Part shown: positions 12,978 to 25,267 of the stretch, piece by piece
Numbering within the stretch: the first letter of the stretch is position 1
How the letters are laid out: each line of letters opens with the position of its first letter
Origin: Mactra quadrangularis
Lineage: Eukaryota; Mollusca; Bivalvia; Venerida; Mactridae
NCBI GenBank assembly: GCA_025267735.1
Contig: CM046301.1
Span: forward strand, 12,336,190 to 12,400,189
Length of the DNA stretch: 64,000 nucleotides
Direction of reading: 5' to 3'
Translations under genes and position numbers: made by a program
The notes under the pieces: generated by a model
The model's database searches: none
Seen by the model: the letters and a program-made list of their open reading frames with translations, nothing else
What the model was told of the DNA's origin: nothing

Positions 12978-13209
12978 CGCTTTTCACAAAAAATCTTAGG
13001 ATAAAAATCATTGTAAGCAAGAATCATTTTTAATACAGTTATTTTTGGTCAATAAATGCCAACTATTATAGAATGATTATGTAGAATATTGTATACCTTT
13101 TGAATATCATTATCTTAATTATGTATATTATCCTTCTGACTTTGAACTGCAACATGTATGATATTGACTCAGGATACATTTTTTCATAAGAATTTTTGTG
13201 AAAAGGTGC
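12978..13209 (-). mobile_element. MITE family C, copy 2 (inverted)
   Basis: This copy begins GCGCTTTTCACAAAAAATC and ends TTTTTGTGAAAAGGTGC. It aligns as a reverse complement over its full length with 10160-10379, including the shared central blocks around GTAGAATATTGTATACC and TTATCCTTCTGACTTTG. The pair is 2.6 kb apart in opposite orientation. Confidence 0.75.
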
Positions 13210-13685
13210 ACAGATTGATATACAGGTTGTTTTTTGTTTGTAATGTATAGGGGCTATGGTGTTTTATGCCAGAGTTCAACAAGTTTTGTAGTCATGTCAC
13301 AGCCATCAATTATCCTACCTCCTGTCCCAGGCCTCCTATTTAGACAAGCTTTCCATCCTGTATTGTTTAATTTTGTTCAACTGTCGAAAATTAAATCAAT
13401 TGTGTGTACTATAGTGAGTATTTAAATCAGGGGGGTTGATATATGGGCCACTGACAGTTGAATAAAATTTAAAAATACTGTTATCTCATGTCTTTGCCTG
13501 AGTGGCTCCTACTAGAGAATGGTTATTTGTTGTACATTGTTTAGTATGAACATTTGTTTTAATTATCTATGGTGGCCCACAGCCGTAACTGACCAGCTTT
13601 CTCGAACACATTTTTTACCATTTCTTGCATACCCTACTGCAAGGTGACAACTACTCCATAGAACTAGGATGATATAAAATTGAAT
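13210..13685. other. Non-coding spacer before the tandem array
   Basis: No gene is recognised. The open plus frame at 13234-13425 has no family signature. Homology with the array unit starts at roughly 13686. Confidence 0.45.
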
Positions 13686-14089
13686 GATGTATGTTCTTTA
13701 ATCTATCCATGTCCAGAAGGCATGTACTCTAATGTAATTGATGGCATGATAAAATTTATTCAGTACAGGGTAACCCCATTAAATAGATTAACTGCTTGGT
13801 ACCATATGCGGCAGGTCATATTATAGAAGGCCATCCCTTAAATCTGGTGTTCATAGGATTCCAAGTCATGGCCAAGGTCATATATTATTCATATCCACTA
13901 AATGCTACAATATATCCAAACAATGTATGCAACTATGGATTTATCTCTGTAAATAATTTTATACTTGTATTTCTTCTATTGGCATTGAGTTATATTTACA
14001 TTGATAAAATCAATTGATTGAATGTCATTTACAATCATGTTTTATGCATACAATATACTCTAGCAGGTCTGTAGGAATCATTTTCAGAA

Positions 14090-14101
14090 GGGGGGGGGGG
14101 G
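14090..14101. repeat. 12 bp poly-G run
   Basis: Twelve consecutive G follow TTTTCAGAA. The sister unit 1 has only GGGGAGGGG here (18058 region) and lacks the following 150 bp, which end in a C-rich run near 14200. The G run and the C run could pair. Confidence 0.8.
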
Positions 14102-14444
14102 AGAGCAAAGCTAATTATCACAGGGCAGATTTTCTTGCGGGAATGAAAGTAATGGTTTTTAAGTTAAATCTAAATCATAAAATGTTTGGGAAGGATAGCC
14201 CCCCCCTAGCCCTTACCTATTCCTATGGGCCTGTATTATATTAAGATTAATTGCATATCTAGATAAATACCATATCTGGTATAGCACTGTAGTATCTCTT
14301 CTCACCATGTCTGACATATTAATCTGTGACCTATCATTCAAATTGTTCTAGATCTAACAACTACAATGATTAATCATTATATTTGATTATTTTGTATTCT
14401 TCTACCAAGAGGGTATTTTACCCTTCATTTCAAAACGTTTTCTT

Positions 14445-14718
14445 TTGTTGGGTTTAACACTGTAGCAACACATTGTATTGGTCACATTTTAGAGAAGGCT
14501 AAATCTCAGGATTTAGCTGTAAATCAGTTACTAGGTGCATACTTTAGTCAGTGACTGATTATTATCCTTTATGATCTAGAATCAGTGGTTGGAGGGAGAA
14601 TAGCTGTAGAAATTTATTTAAGACCAAACTCCATGGAAGTATGTCCCGGCCAGAAATCAAACCCAAGACTCCTGTGTCTGTAGGCTTGCATGCTACCAAC
14701 TGAGCAAGCAAGATGGCT
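14445..14718 (-). repeat. SINE family A, full-length type (unit 0)
   Basis: On the minus strand the order is a tRNA-like head (CTTGCTTGCTCAGTTGGTAG, then a GGGTTTGATTTC B-box), a body with ATAAATTTCTACAGCTATTC and CAGTCACTGACTAAAGTATG, and the tail GTGTTAAACCCAACAAAAG. The same family lies on the plus strand at 61868-62181. It is Pol III-type in origin and encodes no protein. Confidence 0.8.
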
Positions 14719-16469
14719 ATTTCAGGTTTCAATAACAATTACGTACTATACAACTCACGTTTATTTTGTTGTAACTTGAGTTATATTGTTGTTTCTTGTT
14801 TACAAATGTGTCAATGTCTGGGATTTTCATGCCTTTACAATAGTGCAGACATACAGACTGATAGTTTTCTATGTACCTTGCATGAAACATTATGAGAGAC
14901 TGTGATTTAATGGCAACTGTTACATATTCATTTAGGAATTGACTATTTTTCTACTTCTGGTAAACAAAAAGAGAAACAAGAGTGTAGTTTACAATGATAG
15001 TGCCCAAAGTAGATATATGTGTCTTGCTATTTCAGCAACATGAAAACTCGTTTCTTCTTCTGGAAGTGCATTTTATTAAAATCAGGCCAATAGGAACAGG
15101 GTAGGCTAAGTCAAGCCACTGAGCCATTAAACAAAAACTGATACTGACCTACACTGTATCCATAGTTGCAGAATAATACAAAATGTTTGGATTAGGTAAC
15201 CTGTCTTTGCTCTTTGTTTTGAGGAAGGTCTGTGTTTTTTACTGTTGTAGTCTCTGATATACATATATTATTTCTGACACTCCTATATGTTGTTTTCTTC
15301 ACTGTTGATATAATCAGAAGAAGTTTGATTTCTATGACAAAAAACTGGCATTCTTCTTACATCTTCAAAGAAAAGGAATACCCCATAACATTCTGCTAGT
15401 TGCCATATATGTTTTATGTATTTTGATATGACATATTTTATACACAAATATAGAATCTGATATAATTTTTATTTAAATGATGCCATTTTTACATAATATA
15501 TTTTCATAGTAATTTTTTAAATGTCATCTTTAATTGAATATGTCTGAGTACAGTGGCTTGAAGGCAAACAAATAGTTCCTACTCAGTGGCACTAGGTGAT
15601 TGCCATTATATAATATTGTCAGTATTTTGTTAGAGATATATATATTTTACACAAATATATAATATCCTATCATTTCTCATATGACATGATAACATTTTTA
15701 CTTCTTATAGTTTCATCATGCTTAAAAACAGAAAAATAAGAAAAAATATGATAAATATTTCCATCAAATAGCACACAATGTTTTGCCATAAAGTGTGACA
15801 GAGAAATTAGTAAATGTATTATTGTAACAAAATTACAACCTACAGATTTTTCCTGATTCAGACTTGACACAAAGCGAGATTTTTATGTGGAACAATAAGC
15901 AATAAATGTGTCAGCAGACATACAGAAAACATTCACAAAATGAGATTTCTTTCCAGATTTTTCTCATTTATTTAGAGAATAGGGAGATTTGTTGTCTAAT
16001 TAATCTTATTGGAGGATTCTAAGAAAGATTCCATCTTTATTTCCCTTTTTTTCACGACATCCTATTTTATTTGTTGTGTTTTTTGTGGACGTTTTGAAAT
16101 CTTTCATAGTAAAGATTAGACAGAATGTACTAGGATTACATCTTAGGACACATCTCTGAGTGTTTAAAATAGCTTTTTAGATTTTCTTGGTAATATTGTG
16201 TTTTTGAATTCAAGAGGTCATTGCCTGAAATAATGTCTGTTTTCCCTGTCTATATACTACTGGTAACACAATCAAAGGACTTCGTATCCATTCTTAAGAA
16301 AAAAACTCTCTCAAAAGCTTTGTTAAATTTGTCGGCTCTTTATAATGGAAGGATAAAGAAATGTGCATGTAAAAGCTGGTTAGGTGACTGGCTGTTGCAC
16401 ATGACTTAATCAAAAGTTTTGATCAACTATGTAAAATACAATTAAAAAGACATTAAGCTGTCTGCGAAG

Positions 16470-16832
16470 TTATATTTGAAGAGAGATAACATGGATGGAA
16501 AAGTCTTTTAAACAAATGGATTTCTTTTTTAAAATATTTAATTGGTTGTCCTGGGCGACTGGAGAAACAAATGTCTGATTTTGCAAGATGACTACGCCTC
16601 TTAAGACTTTAAGCCAGTGCTGTAACCCATTACCAGTGCCAAAACGTGTTATTTGTCTAGGTGCAACAAGTCCATTTAATTTAAAGAAGAAATATTTGTG
16701 CAGGTTCATTTTGTTTGAAGTATAAATGTTAGCCAGCAAATATGACTTCAAATTATTATAAAATCTCAATTTGACAAGATGTTCCTTTTTTTTCAAAATT
16801 TGCTTAGACAGCAGCGCCGAAAAAAGCAACAC
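16470..16832 (-). other. 120-codon open frame, unsupported as a gene
   Basis: This is the longest open frame in the window by a small margin. It is rich in Leu, Lys, Asn and Ile and shows no domain I recognise. The matching stretch of unit 1 (20300-20490) carries internal deletions, unit 2 (32310-32640) is frame-disrupted, and unit 3 lacks it. There is no sign of protein constraint between the copies. I list it only so a reader does not mistake it for a gene. Confidence 0.15.
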
Positions 16833-17479
16833 ATATGCTACTGAGTATTCTACTGTAGTTATGAAAGTGTATATGGTTGAGAAGAATTAAACTTTCACTC
16901 GAATGATTTCTGTTTTATATGGTAACAAGTTTGTATTTACCCATTGCTTTATATGAAATGACAAAGATATTTGTTTTAAACAGTTACATGTTTTACAAAG
17001 TGAGCACTGATTAAATTCTGAATATATAATATAGATCGATGTCAACTTCGAAATATGCATCAAGTGCAAAATTATTACTATTGAGTGTCATTAGAGTTAA
17101 GTGTCAAATCATTGCCTGTTAGAGATACAGAATTGCTTTCATATTAACTGGAAATAAGATTTTGAAGTATTCAGTTGGTAGCTATGGTTCCTGTTATAAT
17201 CAGATAACGATGCATGTGGATATCAGTGTAGAACAATAATTTATCTATCAATTGAATTAAAACATATCAGATTAAAGTGTATAAAATTGATTCTATCCAA
17301 CAATGTTTCAATCAATAACTGAATTCAAGGTTGAAAAGATTTTCTCGTTTTACTGATTGGTGATTAGTGAGAAAAGTGATAATAATCTGTAACATGTTCC
17401 TAGAATGAATGTACGTAATGAGTATGATGTTAACTTTTTATGAACATGATGCACTATGTTATTAGTGTATATCACAGTT

Positions 17480-17535
17480 AGTCTACTTATTAAGGGGTTA
17501 AGCGTTCGATTCCTGGGTGGGGCGTACTTTCGAGG
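17480..17535 (+). repeat. SINE family A head fragment (unit 0)
   Basis: The GCGTTCGATTCCTGGGTGG block is a tRNA B-box followed by the family A body start (CGTACTTTCGAGGA). The copy is cut off by the jump into minisatellite sequence. Confidence 0.6.
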
Positions 17536-17539
17536 AAAC

Positions 17540-17660
17540 TGGGGATTATTGTTATACAATATTGTTGCCATGGTTGCAAATACTCATATGCAACTGAGGA
17601 TCATTGTTATACTATATTGTTGCAATGGTTACAAATACCCATATGAAGCTGGGGATTTTT
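17540..17660 (+). repeat. 55 bp minisatellite, two copies (unit 0)
   Basis: There are two copies of the repeat built on TTGTTATACNATATTGTTGC, then CATGGTTGCAAATAC or a close variant. The same repeat has about 5 copies in units 1 and 2 and little more than one in unit 3. Confidence 0.8.
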
Positions 17661-18273
17661 TTAGAACTTCACTTGAATATTCCTTAATCTAATTATGCAA
17701 AAAGGCATGTACAATAATGTATAAAATTTATTCACTACAGGGTAATTCCATTGAATAGATAAACTGCATGGTACCATATGCGGCAGGTCAAATAAAAGAT
17801 GGCCATCCCTTAAATCTGGTGTTCATAGGATTCCAAGTCATGGCTAATGTCATATATTATTCATAACCACTAAATGCTACAATATATCAAAACAATATAT
17901 AAAACTATGGATTTATTTCTGTAAATAATTTTATACTTGTATTCTTCTGTTTGTATTGAGTTATATTTACATTGATGAAATTGATTGATTGATTGATTGT
18001 CACTTACAATTATGTTTTATGTATAGTCTAGCAGGCCTGTAGGAAGCATTTTCAGAAGGGGAGGGGCATGCATTATATTAAAATTAATCTCATATCTAGG
18101 CAAATACCAAATTAATCTGGTATAGCACTGTATGATCTCTCCTCACCATGTCTGACACATTAATATGTGACCTATCATTCAAATTTTCCTAGATCTAACT
18201 ATAATAATTATATTTGATAACTTGGTATTCTTCTACCAAGAGGTTATTACCCTTTATTACTAAACGTTTCTCT

Positions 18274-18580
18274 TTTGTTGTGTATAACACTGTAGCAACT
18301 TATTGTATAGGTCATATTTTTATAGGGGTAAGTCAACCTACTTACCGTTCCTCAGAAGCCTAAATCTCAGGATTTAGCTGTAAACCAGTTACTAGATGCA
18401 TACTTCTGTCAGTGACTGATTACTATCCTTCATGTTCTAGAACCAGTGGTTGGAGACAGAATAGCTGTAGAAATTTATTTATGACCAAACTCCATGGAAG
18501 TATGTCCCACCCAGAAATCAAACCCAAGACTCCTGGGTTTGTAGGCTTGCATGCTACCAACTGAGCAAGCAAGATGGCTA
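18274..18580 (-). repeat. SINE family A, full-length type (unit 1)
   Basis: This is the orthologous position to 14445-14718 in unit 0, with the same head, body and tail. It keeps a stretch (GTAAGTCAACCTACTTACCG) that unit 0 has lost. The tail reads TGTTATACACAACAAAAG on the minus strand. Confidence 0.8.
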
Positions 18581-21067
18581 CTTTATGACAAGAACTATAA
18601 AACTAAAATTTATTTTTTTGAAACTTGAGGTATAATGTTGTTTCTAGTTAACAAATGTGTCAATGTCTGGGATTTTCATGCCTTTACTTTACAACAGTGC
18701 AGACATACAGACTGATAGTTTTCTATGTACCTTGCATGAAACATTATGAGAGACTGTGATTTAATGGCAAGTGTTACATATTCATTTAGAAATTGACTAT
18801 TTTTCTACTTTTAGCAAACCAAAAGAGAAACAAGAGTGTAGTTTATAATGATAGTGTCCAAAGTAGATATATCTGTCTAGCTATTTCAGCAACAAAAAAC
18901 TCGTTTCTTCTTCTGGAAGTGCATTTTATTAAAATCAGGCCCATAGGAACAGGGTAGGCAAAGTAACAGCCACTGAGCCATTAATCAAAACTGATTCTGA
19001 CCTACACTATAGCTGTAGAATAATCCAAGATGTTTAGATTATGTTACTTCTCTGCTTTTTTGCTGTGAGAAAGGTCTGTGGTCTTTACTGTTGCAGTGTC
19101 TGATATACATATATTATTTCTGACTCTCCCATATGTTGTTTAGTTTCACTGTTGATTCAAGCAGAAGCAGTTTGAATTACAAAGTTACAAAAGATCTCTT
19201 AACCTATATTGTTTTCTATGACAAAATATGGCATTCTTCTTAGATCATTAAAGAAAAAGAATACCCCATATACATTCTGCTAGTTGCCTTATATGTTTTA
19301 TGTACTTTATTGACACATTTTTACACAAATATAGAATATGATATAATTTTTGTTTTAGGTTATTACATATTATATTTTCATAGAAATTTTTTCTTTTAAT
19401 GTCTTCTTTAAATCAATATGAAACTACTCAGTTGTTCATATTCATTTAAATCATATATAAGACACAAATATATAATATCCTATCATTTCTCTTATGAGAT
19501 GATAACAATTTTACTTCTTATTTTCATCATGCTTAAAAAATAGAGAAAAATAAGAAATAAATAGGATAAATATTTCCATCAAATAGCACAAAATGTTTTA
19601 CCATAAAATGTGACAGAGAAAAAATTATTATTGTTACAAAATTACAACCTACAGCTTTTTACAGTTGACACAAATCCAGAGCTTTTTGTGGAACATTAAG
19701 CAATAAATGTGTCATCAGACATACAGAAAACATTCACAAAATGAGATTTCTTTCCAGATTTTTACTCATTTATTTAGAGAATAGAGAGATTTGTAGTCTA
19801 ATTAATCTGATTGGTGATTTCTAAGAAATATGGTTTCATCTTTGTTTCCTATTTATTTCACAACATCCTATTTTTATTTGTTGTGTTTTTTGTGTGATTT
19901 TTTTAAATCTTTCTTAGTAAAGATTAATTGGACAGAATTTACTAGGATTACATCTTAGGACACATCTCTGAGTGTTTAAAATAGCTTTTTAGATTTTCTT
20001 GGTAGTATTGTGTTTTGAATTCAAGTGGTCATTGCCTGAAATAATGTCTGTTATCCCTGTCTATATACTACTAGTAACACAATTAAAGGACTTCGTATCC
20101 ATTCTAAGAAAAAAAAAACCTTTCAAAAGCTTTTGATAAATTTGTCGGCTCTTTATGGAAGGTTTTAAAGGATTAAGAAATTAATGTGTCTGTGAAAGCT
20201 GGGAAGGTGACTGGCTGTTGCACATAACTCAAAACTTTTGATCAACTTAAAATACAATTAAAAGGACATTGAGATGTCTGCAAATGTTATATTTGAGGAG
20301 AGGTAACATGGATGGAAAAGTCTTTTAAACAAAATGGATTTTTTAAAATATTTAATTGGTTGTCCTGGGCGACTAGAGAAACAAATGTCTGATTTTGCAA
20401 GATGACTACGCCTCTAAAGACTTTAAACCAGTGCCCTTACCAATTATCAGTGCCAAAAGTTATTTGTCTGGGTCAACAGGGTGAGCATTGAACTTGCACT
20501 CTCTTGATTTCTGTATAAAATCATAACAAGTTTGTATTAACCTATTGCTTTATATTAAATGACAAAGATATTTGTTTTAAACAGTTAAATGGTTTACAAA
20601 GTGAGCACTGTTTTAATTCTGAATTAAGATCGATGTCAACTTGGAAATGTGCATTGAGAGCAAAGTTAATACCTATCAAAAGTGTCATGAGAATAAAGTG
20701 TCAAATCATTGCCTGTTAGAGATACAGAATTGCTTTTATATTAACTGGAAATAAGATATTGAAGTATTCAGTTGATAGCTATGGTTCCTGTTATAATCAG
20801 ATAACGATGCATGCGGATATCAGTGTAGAAAAATAATTTATCTATCAATTGAATTAAAACATATCAGATTAAAGTGTATAAAATTGATTCTATCCGACAA
20901 AGTTTCTGAGAAATCAATAACTGAATTCAAGGTTGAAAAGATTTTCTCGTTTTACTGATTGGTGATTAGTGATAAACTGATAATAATCTGTTACATGGTC
21001 TGAGAATGAATGAACTTAACGAGTAGGATGTAAACATTTTATGAATGTAGTTCAATATTATTGAAGC

Positions 21068-21195
21068 CTATCCAGTTTGCTTAGTCCTTGGAACACAAGG
21101 CTTTGATCTAGTGGTTAAGGGTTCGATTCCTGGGTGGGGAATACTTTCATGAAGTTTGGTCATGAGATGAGTGATGGTCATTTTCCTAGAAGGAA
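21068..21195 (+). repeat. SINE family A head fragment (unit 1)
   Basis: The tRNA-like head (GCTTAGTCCTTGGAACACAA, then GTTAAGGGTTCGATTCC) is followed by the family A body start (TTTGGTCATGAGATGAGTGA). The 3' half is missing. Counterparts lie at 33285-33400 (unit 2) and 43735-43850 (unit 3). Confidence 0.65.
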
Positions 21196-21677
21196 TGGAC
21201 ATAATGAGTAAGATGTTAAGGTTTATGAATATAGTATGTAATCTTTTTTTATTCAAACATAGATTATTGATGATTCAACACTATATTAGAATCTTAATGG
21301 TACGTGAGAGGAGTTTTGGTACAAATGTATGGTTAGACTTATCTTGATATCTATTGATCTGAAGGTTTAAACTTAATTTGATTGTCATCTCCATCTCTAG
21401 TTCCTTTGGATGCTAGAAACTTTCACTCTTATTAGTGAGTTAAACGAACCACATGAAGAAAAAGAAGGTATAATGTCAGATTGATGCATTAAACAAAATC
21501 AAAGTACTGACAGTACCGATGGAACAGTGCTACTGAATTTGGAAAAGTGTGTAGCATTGTGATCAGGTTTTTACAATTTTAGTTTTGACATAGTAAATCG
21601 ACCTGTCTCACTAAGTAGAAGAATGGCTGCAGTGTTCATTATCATTTCTTATTTAGTGGTCAGTTTACCTAGCATGC

Positions 21678-21905
21678 TTTGTTTTTGTTCGATTTAACGC
21701 CGTAGCAACACTTTGTGTAGGTCATATAACGTCGGTCAGTCAACCTATTCACTCCTCCTGGAAAGGCTAAATCTCTGGATTTAGCTGTTAACCAACTACT
21801 AAGTGCATATTTTCGTCAGTTAATGACAACTCTGAACTGTCCTACATAATTAAAAAACATTGGTAGAAGGGAGAATGGTCGTAGAAATAATTTCATGGCC
21901 ACTTT
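21678..21905 (-). repeat. SINE family A insertion private to unit 1
   Basis: The minus-strand 3' body ends GGCGTTAAATCGAACAAAAA and the 5' head is missing (5'-truncated). It is flanked by GCATGC (21672-21677 and 21906-21911). Units 2 and 3 read straight through at one GCATGC (33923 and 44374 regions), so those are empty sites. The insertion therefore postdates the unit duplication, or was lost cleanly elsewhere, which is less likely. Confidence 0.8.
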
Positions 21906-22655
21906 GCATGCAGATAGTATCAGTGTGGAAAAAAATGTATTATGAATCTATGAATTAAAAGGTATCAGATTAGAAATGTATAAAATTGATACTATCTGAC
22001 AGAGTTCCTGAAAATCAGTAATTGAATTCAAGATTGAAAAGGATTTCTCTTTTTACTGATAGATGATAAGTGAGGTAACTGATCTATAATTACATGCTGG
22101 GATTCTGATGCATAATGAGTTTTCATGATTACCGGTAGATGTTGAATGATTCTATTTAGTTAGATTGATGAGTATTGAATATCTTAACATGGTAATGTCA
22201 TCTGATTTGCTTGATTATCAATTTTATGCCATTAAATTTACCAACATTTGTTTCATTTGTTCGCAATGACTAACTCACCTTACTAGCATTTTAGCAATTG
22301 TCAAAATTTTAGCAATTGTCAAAATTTCATTTGCAATTGTCATTTTTTGAGTATCTGATTTGCCAAATTGTTAGTTCAAGCCCTGTATTGTATACCTTAA
22401 TCACGCAAGCTCAAAGAGTCCAGAATTCCATACTTTAGTTTGATATCTACAATACTTAGTTCTACAGTCATGATATCATAAATATATGAATTGTAATATC
22501 AAAAGTGGTCTTTAATTTGGAAGGTAACTGTTTTGACTCTTGAAAAAAGCAATATACATGTACTTTTAAACATGACTTGCTATTGTTAATTGAAAGTGAT
22601 AGATAAAATAATCTGTGATGTTTTATTCTTTAGTCTGCCCTTCCTAATCCCCAAG

Positions 22656-22741
22656 AGCTTGACATTATGTATCGTAGTTTAAAAAAAGCCCTCCATATAA
22701 GATGAATGGCTTTTTCAAACTACGATACAGAATGTCAAGCT
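22656..22741. ncRNA. Hairpin, candidate microRNA precursor (unit 1)
   Basis: The 5' arm 22656-22690 begins AGCTTGACATTATGTATCG. It pairs almost perfectly with 22708-22741, which begins GGCTTTTTCAAACTACGATA. The stem is about 34 bp with very few mismatches and the loop is 17 nt. Total length and loop size suit a metazoan pre-microRNA; either strand could be transcribed. The same hairpin is kept in units 2 and 3. I do not recognise the arm sequence as a known microRNA. A tiny foldback insertion present before duplication is the main alternative, but there is no target duplication at its edges. Confidence 0.5.
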
Positions 22742-23641
22742 TCTGTGCCCTATCAGACAATGTTTTTGCGTGGATGTTAATGCCTAAGGTCGTTAATATA
22801 GACAGTCCAAAATGTTTCTGGATCATAGATTGTATCACTACCAGACAATAGGTCAGACAGACTATTTTACATTAGATAATATTTGGTTTGTGTCTTTATA
22901 ATTTACCATGAATATCCTACTAAACCCCCTATCTGAATGAAAACATATTTCCTAATAGCATTCATACTTTTATAGGTAAGTGTAAAGCTTGTGTAACTAC
23001 ATGAAAAATGAAGGTGTAGACTAGTTTTGCACTGACTCATATACATGTATTTCATTTTCAGTAACATTCAGTTAGTTCATTCATTTTCATAAATAGATTT
23101 TAAAACCATTACTTTACAGCGATTGGCATCTTGATCATGTGGCCCAGCTAAGGTCAACGGAGATTGCTTTAGACTGCTCATGAAGACCAATTTAAAATCA
23201 TATGACGTAGTATTTCAAGTTCAAACTTAAGTCTTGAAGCTTGATCAACGGATCTAGTTAAGATCAGTGGTTACTGGTTTAGAAATTAAGACTGTTCCAG
23301 CCTCTTGTTTCAATGTGGAGGAAGCATGTGATTTTGAGATCATATCCTTCCATTCCACCATGCTTGTTCCATACAGATTAATTTTATGATGGAGCCAATT
23401 AAATTGCAAAATTACCTAAGGGAAATTCCTGTCGCCTACAATACCTTGAGTGAACAAAGATTGGCTGGCTTGCACAATTCATTGTGATTTTAAATGCTTT
23501 TAGCCAAACTAGTGAATGATAGTATCTACTTAAATTGTGTGAAAATTGTAAGAATATATTATTGCAAGCATATTATAAAACATATATCAGATTCATTTAT
23601 TTGTTTTGCTTGTATTAGTTTTTCACTTTGTCTGTAAAAAC

Positions 23642-24112
23642 TAGGGGTGTAACAATACGGAAAAAACCGTATTGCAATATATTGCAATATGCAAAACCCG
23701 TATTGCAAAATATTGCAATACGTACCGTTTTTTTGCTTAAATATGCAAATCATGAATTAATGCATGTGCCTAATTCTAATTGGATCAGCAAAACGCGCAT
23801 ATGGGTACTTCAAACGCTTTCTTAGTCAATTGTTTGAATTACTTGTGTAAAATGGTCTATATGTTTGAAAAATGCTTGTTTTTCAAACGAATTTCGAAAA
23901 CAATTTTCTCTCATTTGACTAAATGTTTAATCTTTTAAAGCATAATAGGATTATTTCAAGCATCCAATACATTTTTGCATTGTTTTAAACATTTAACTTT
24001 CAGATTATGATAAAAACAAACAGTACGACAAATAACTTCAAGAACCGGTAAAAAACCGTAAGAATACGTATTGCAATATTAACCGGTACATCGGATAACC
24101 GTTACACCCCTA
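23642..24112. mobile_element. hAT-type MITE, private to unit 1
   Basis: The 471 bp element starts TAGGGGTGTAACAATACGG and ends CCGTTACACCCCTA. It is flanked by a perfect 8 bp duplication GTAAAAAC (23634-23641 and 24113-24120). Units 2 and 3 carry the uninterrupted site CTGTAAAAACTC (35733 and 46628 regions). The 8 bp duplication and the TAGGGGTGTAAC terminus are typical of hAT elements. The interior repeats AATATTGCAATACG words in both directions just inside the ends. No transposase is encoded. Confidence 0.93.
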
Positions 24113-24789
24113 GTAAAAACTCTTATATTTTTTGCATTTCAGACAAAAAACTTCTTGGAAAATAATAAAGCTTTTTGCTGCTCAAATTTTTAATTTGACA
24201 ACTTTGCTTTACTGGAAAACAAGCTACACACAAAAAGTTAATTCAATATAGGAACTTTCACTAGATGGTTGGTCACCAGGAAATTAGAATAATTATCTAG
24301 TCAAGTCTGCCTCAGCTAGTTTAACATGCAAACCTCATCATTACCAGAAAATGTTTTATGAGGAAATAAACATGAAAACAATATAATATTATTAGTGTAA
24401 TTATTGTCTTCAGACAATTTTATTACTGGTATTATCTTAGGGAAGTTAAAGTGTATTATAACACTGATTGTTTATATGCTTGGTAGAACATTAGATTATT
24501 TTTTGCCTCCGGTGAAGAGACGGAGACGCCATTGTTTCTTGCCTAAAAAGACATTGTCCTAATAGCTCATTACTTGTAAATTCCAGAGGATGCTTCTATA
24601 AGAGACATTTCTGCTTTAAGAAATAATTGCCTGTCTTGTAGTGTCTTTACAAGACATCGAGTATTAATTAGCTTAAGGTTCAAGGTCTGATTTAAGAAAA
24701 TGCTGCAATCTGATGCAGTAGAATTGCATTGAATTGATGGTCTTCTGAGTAGTTTAAGATCAAACTCTGAGATCTACTATTGTTTCTGT

Positions 24790-25167
24790 TAAGGATGATA
24801 CAATATGGCGATATATCGCTACAAGATCAATACGTATCATGGCCCATCGCAATATATCCCAATAATACCCTGACATTTGCAATTTGGGGAAGTCACTGTA
24901 TTTTCAGCATTCCACAGGTTTGCCGTTTTTATGCAAGAAATATATTCTCCGTGGTTGTTTATGAAACAGGTGCAATATAACTCAATCCGTGGACAACTCA
25001 ATTCGCTGACGCCTCAATCCAGAGTTAGGACTACTAAACCTGCAGGTGAAGAAAACTCAACCCATGGATTACTCTTGATATTAAATAAAAGAATGTGAAG
25101 GGTTGTAATTTTACAATAACTACTTCATATATAGATATCTTGTGATGAGCATATCGTCTCATCCTTA
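24790..25167. mobile_element. Old hAT-type MITE shared by units (unit 1)
   Basis: Its ends are TAAGGATGATACAATATGG and GCATATCGTCTCATCCTTA. The flanks are GTTTCTGT (24782-24789) and GTTTCTAT (25168-25175), an 8 bp duplication with one change. Copies at the same place in units 2 and 3 show that it predates the array. The interior has GATATATCGC-type words. It is non-coding; the overlapping short open frames here are by-products. Confidence 0.8.
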
Positions 25168-25267
25168 GTTTCTATGTGCTAGAATTGTCTTTTTGTGGTT
25201 CATATTATTTATCAACATATTTAGTATCACATGTCAAATTTACATTTAAAGACACACTTACAAACAC

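Larger units (their letters stand above)
13686..17690 (+). repeat. Tandem array unit 0, truncated (about 4.0 kb)
   Basis: This is a shortened copy of the unit that follows. It runs in parallel with unit 1 from the TTTATTCANTACAGGGTAA block (13760; unit 1 17730) through CATATGCGGCAGGTCA, the minus-strand SINE at 14445, and the AAGTAGATATAT block near 15010, to the plus-strand SINE head near 17500. There it jumps directly from SINE sequence (about 17535) into two copies of the 55 bp minisatellite, then a short block resembling the region after the LINE-like tail. The middle 5-6 kb of a full unit is missing, including the hairpin locus. This looks like an internal deletion or an unequal-exchange product. 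Confidence 0.8.
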
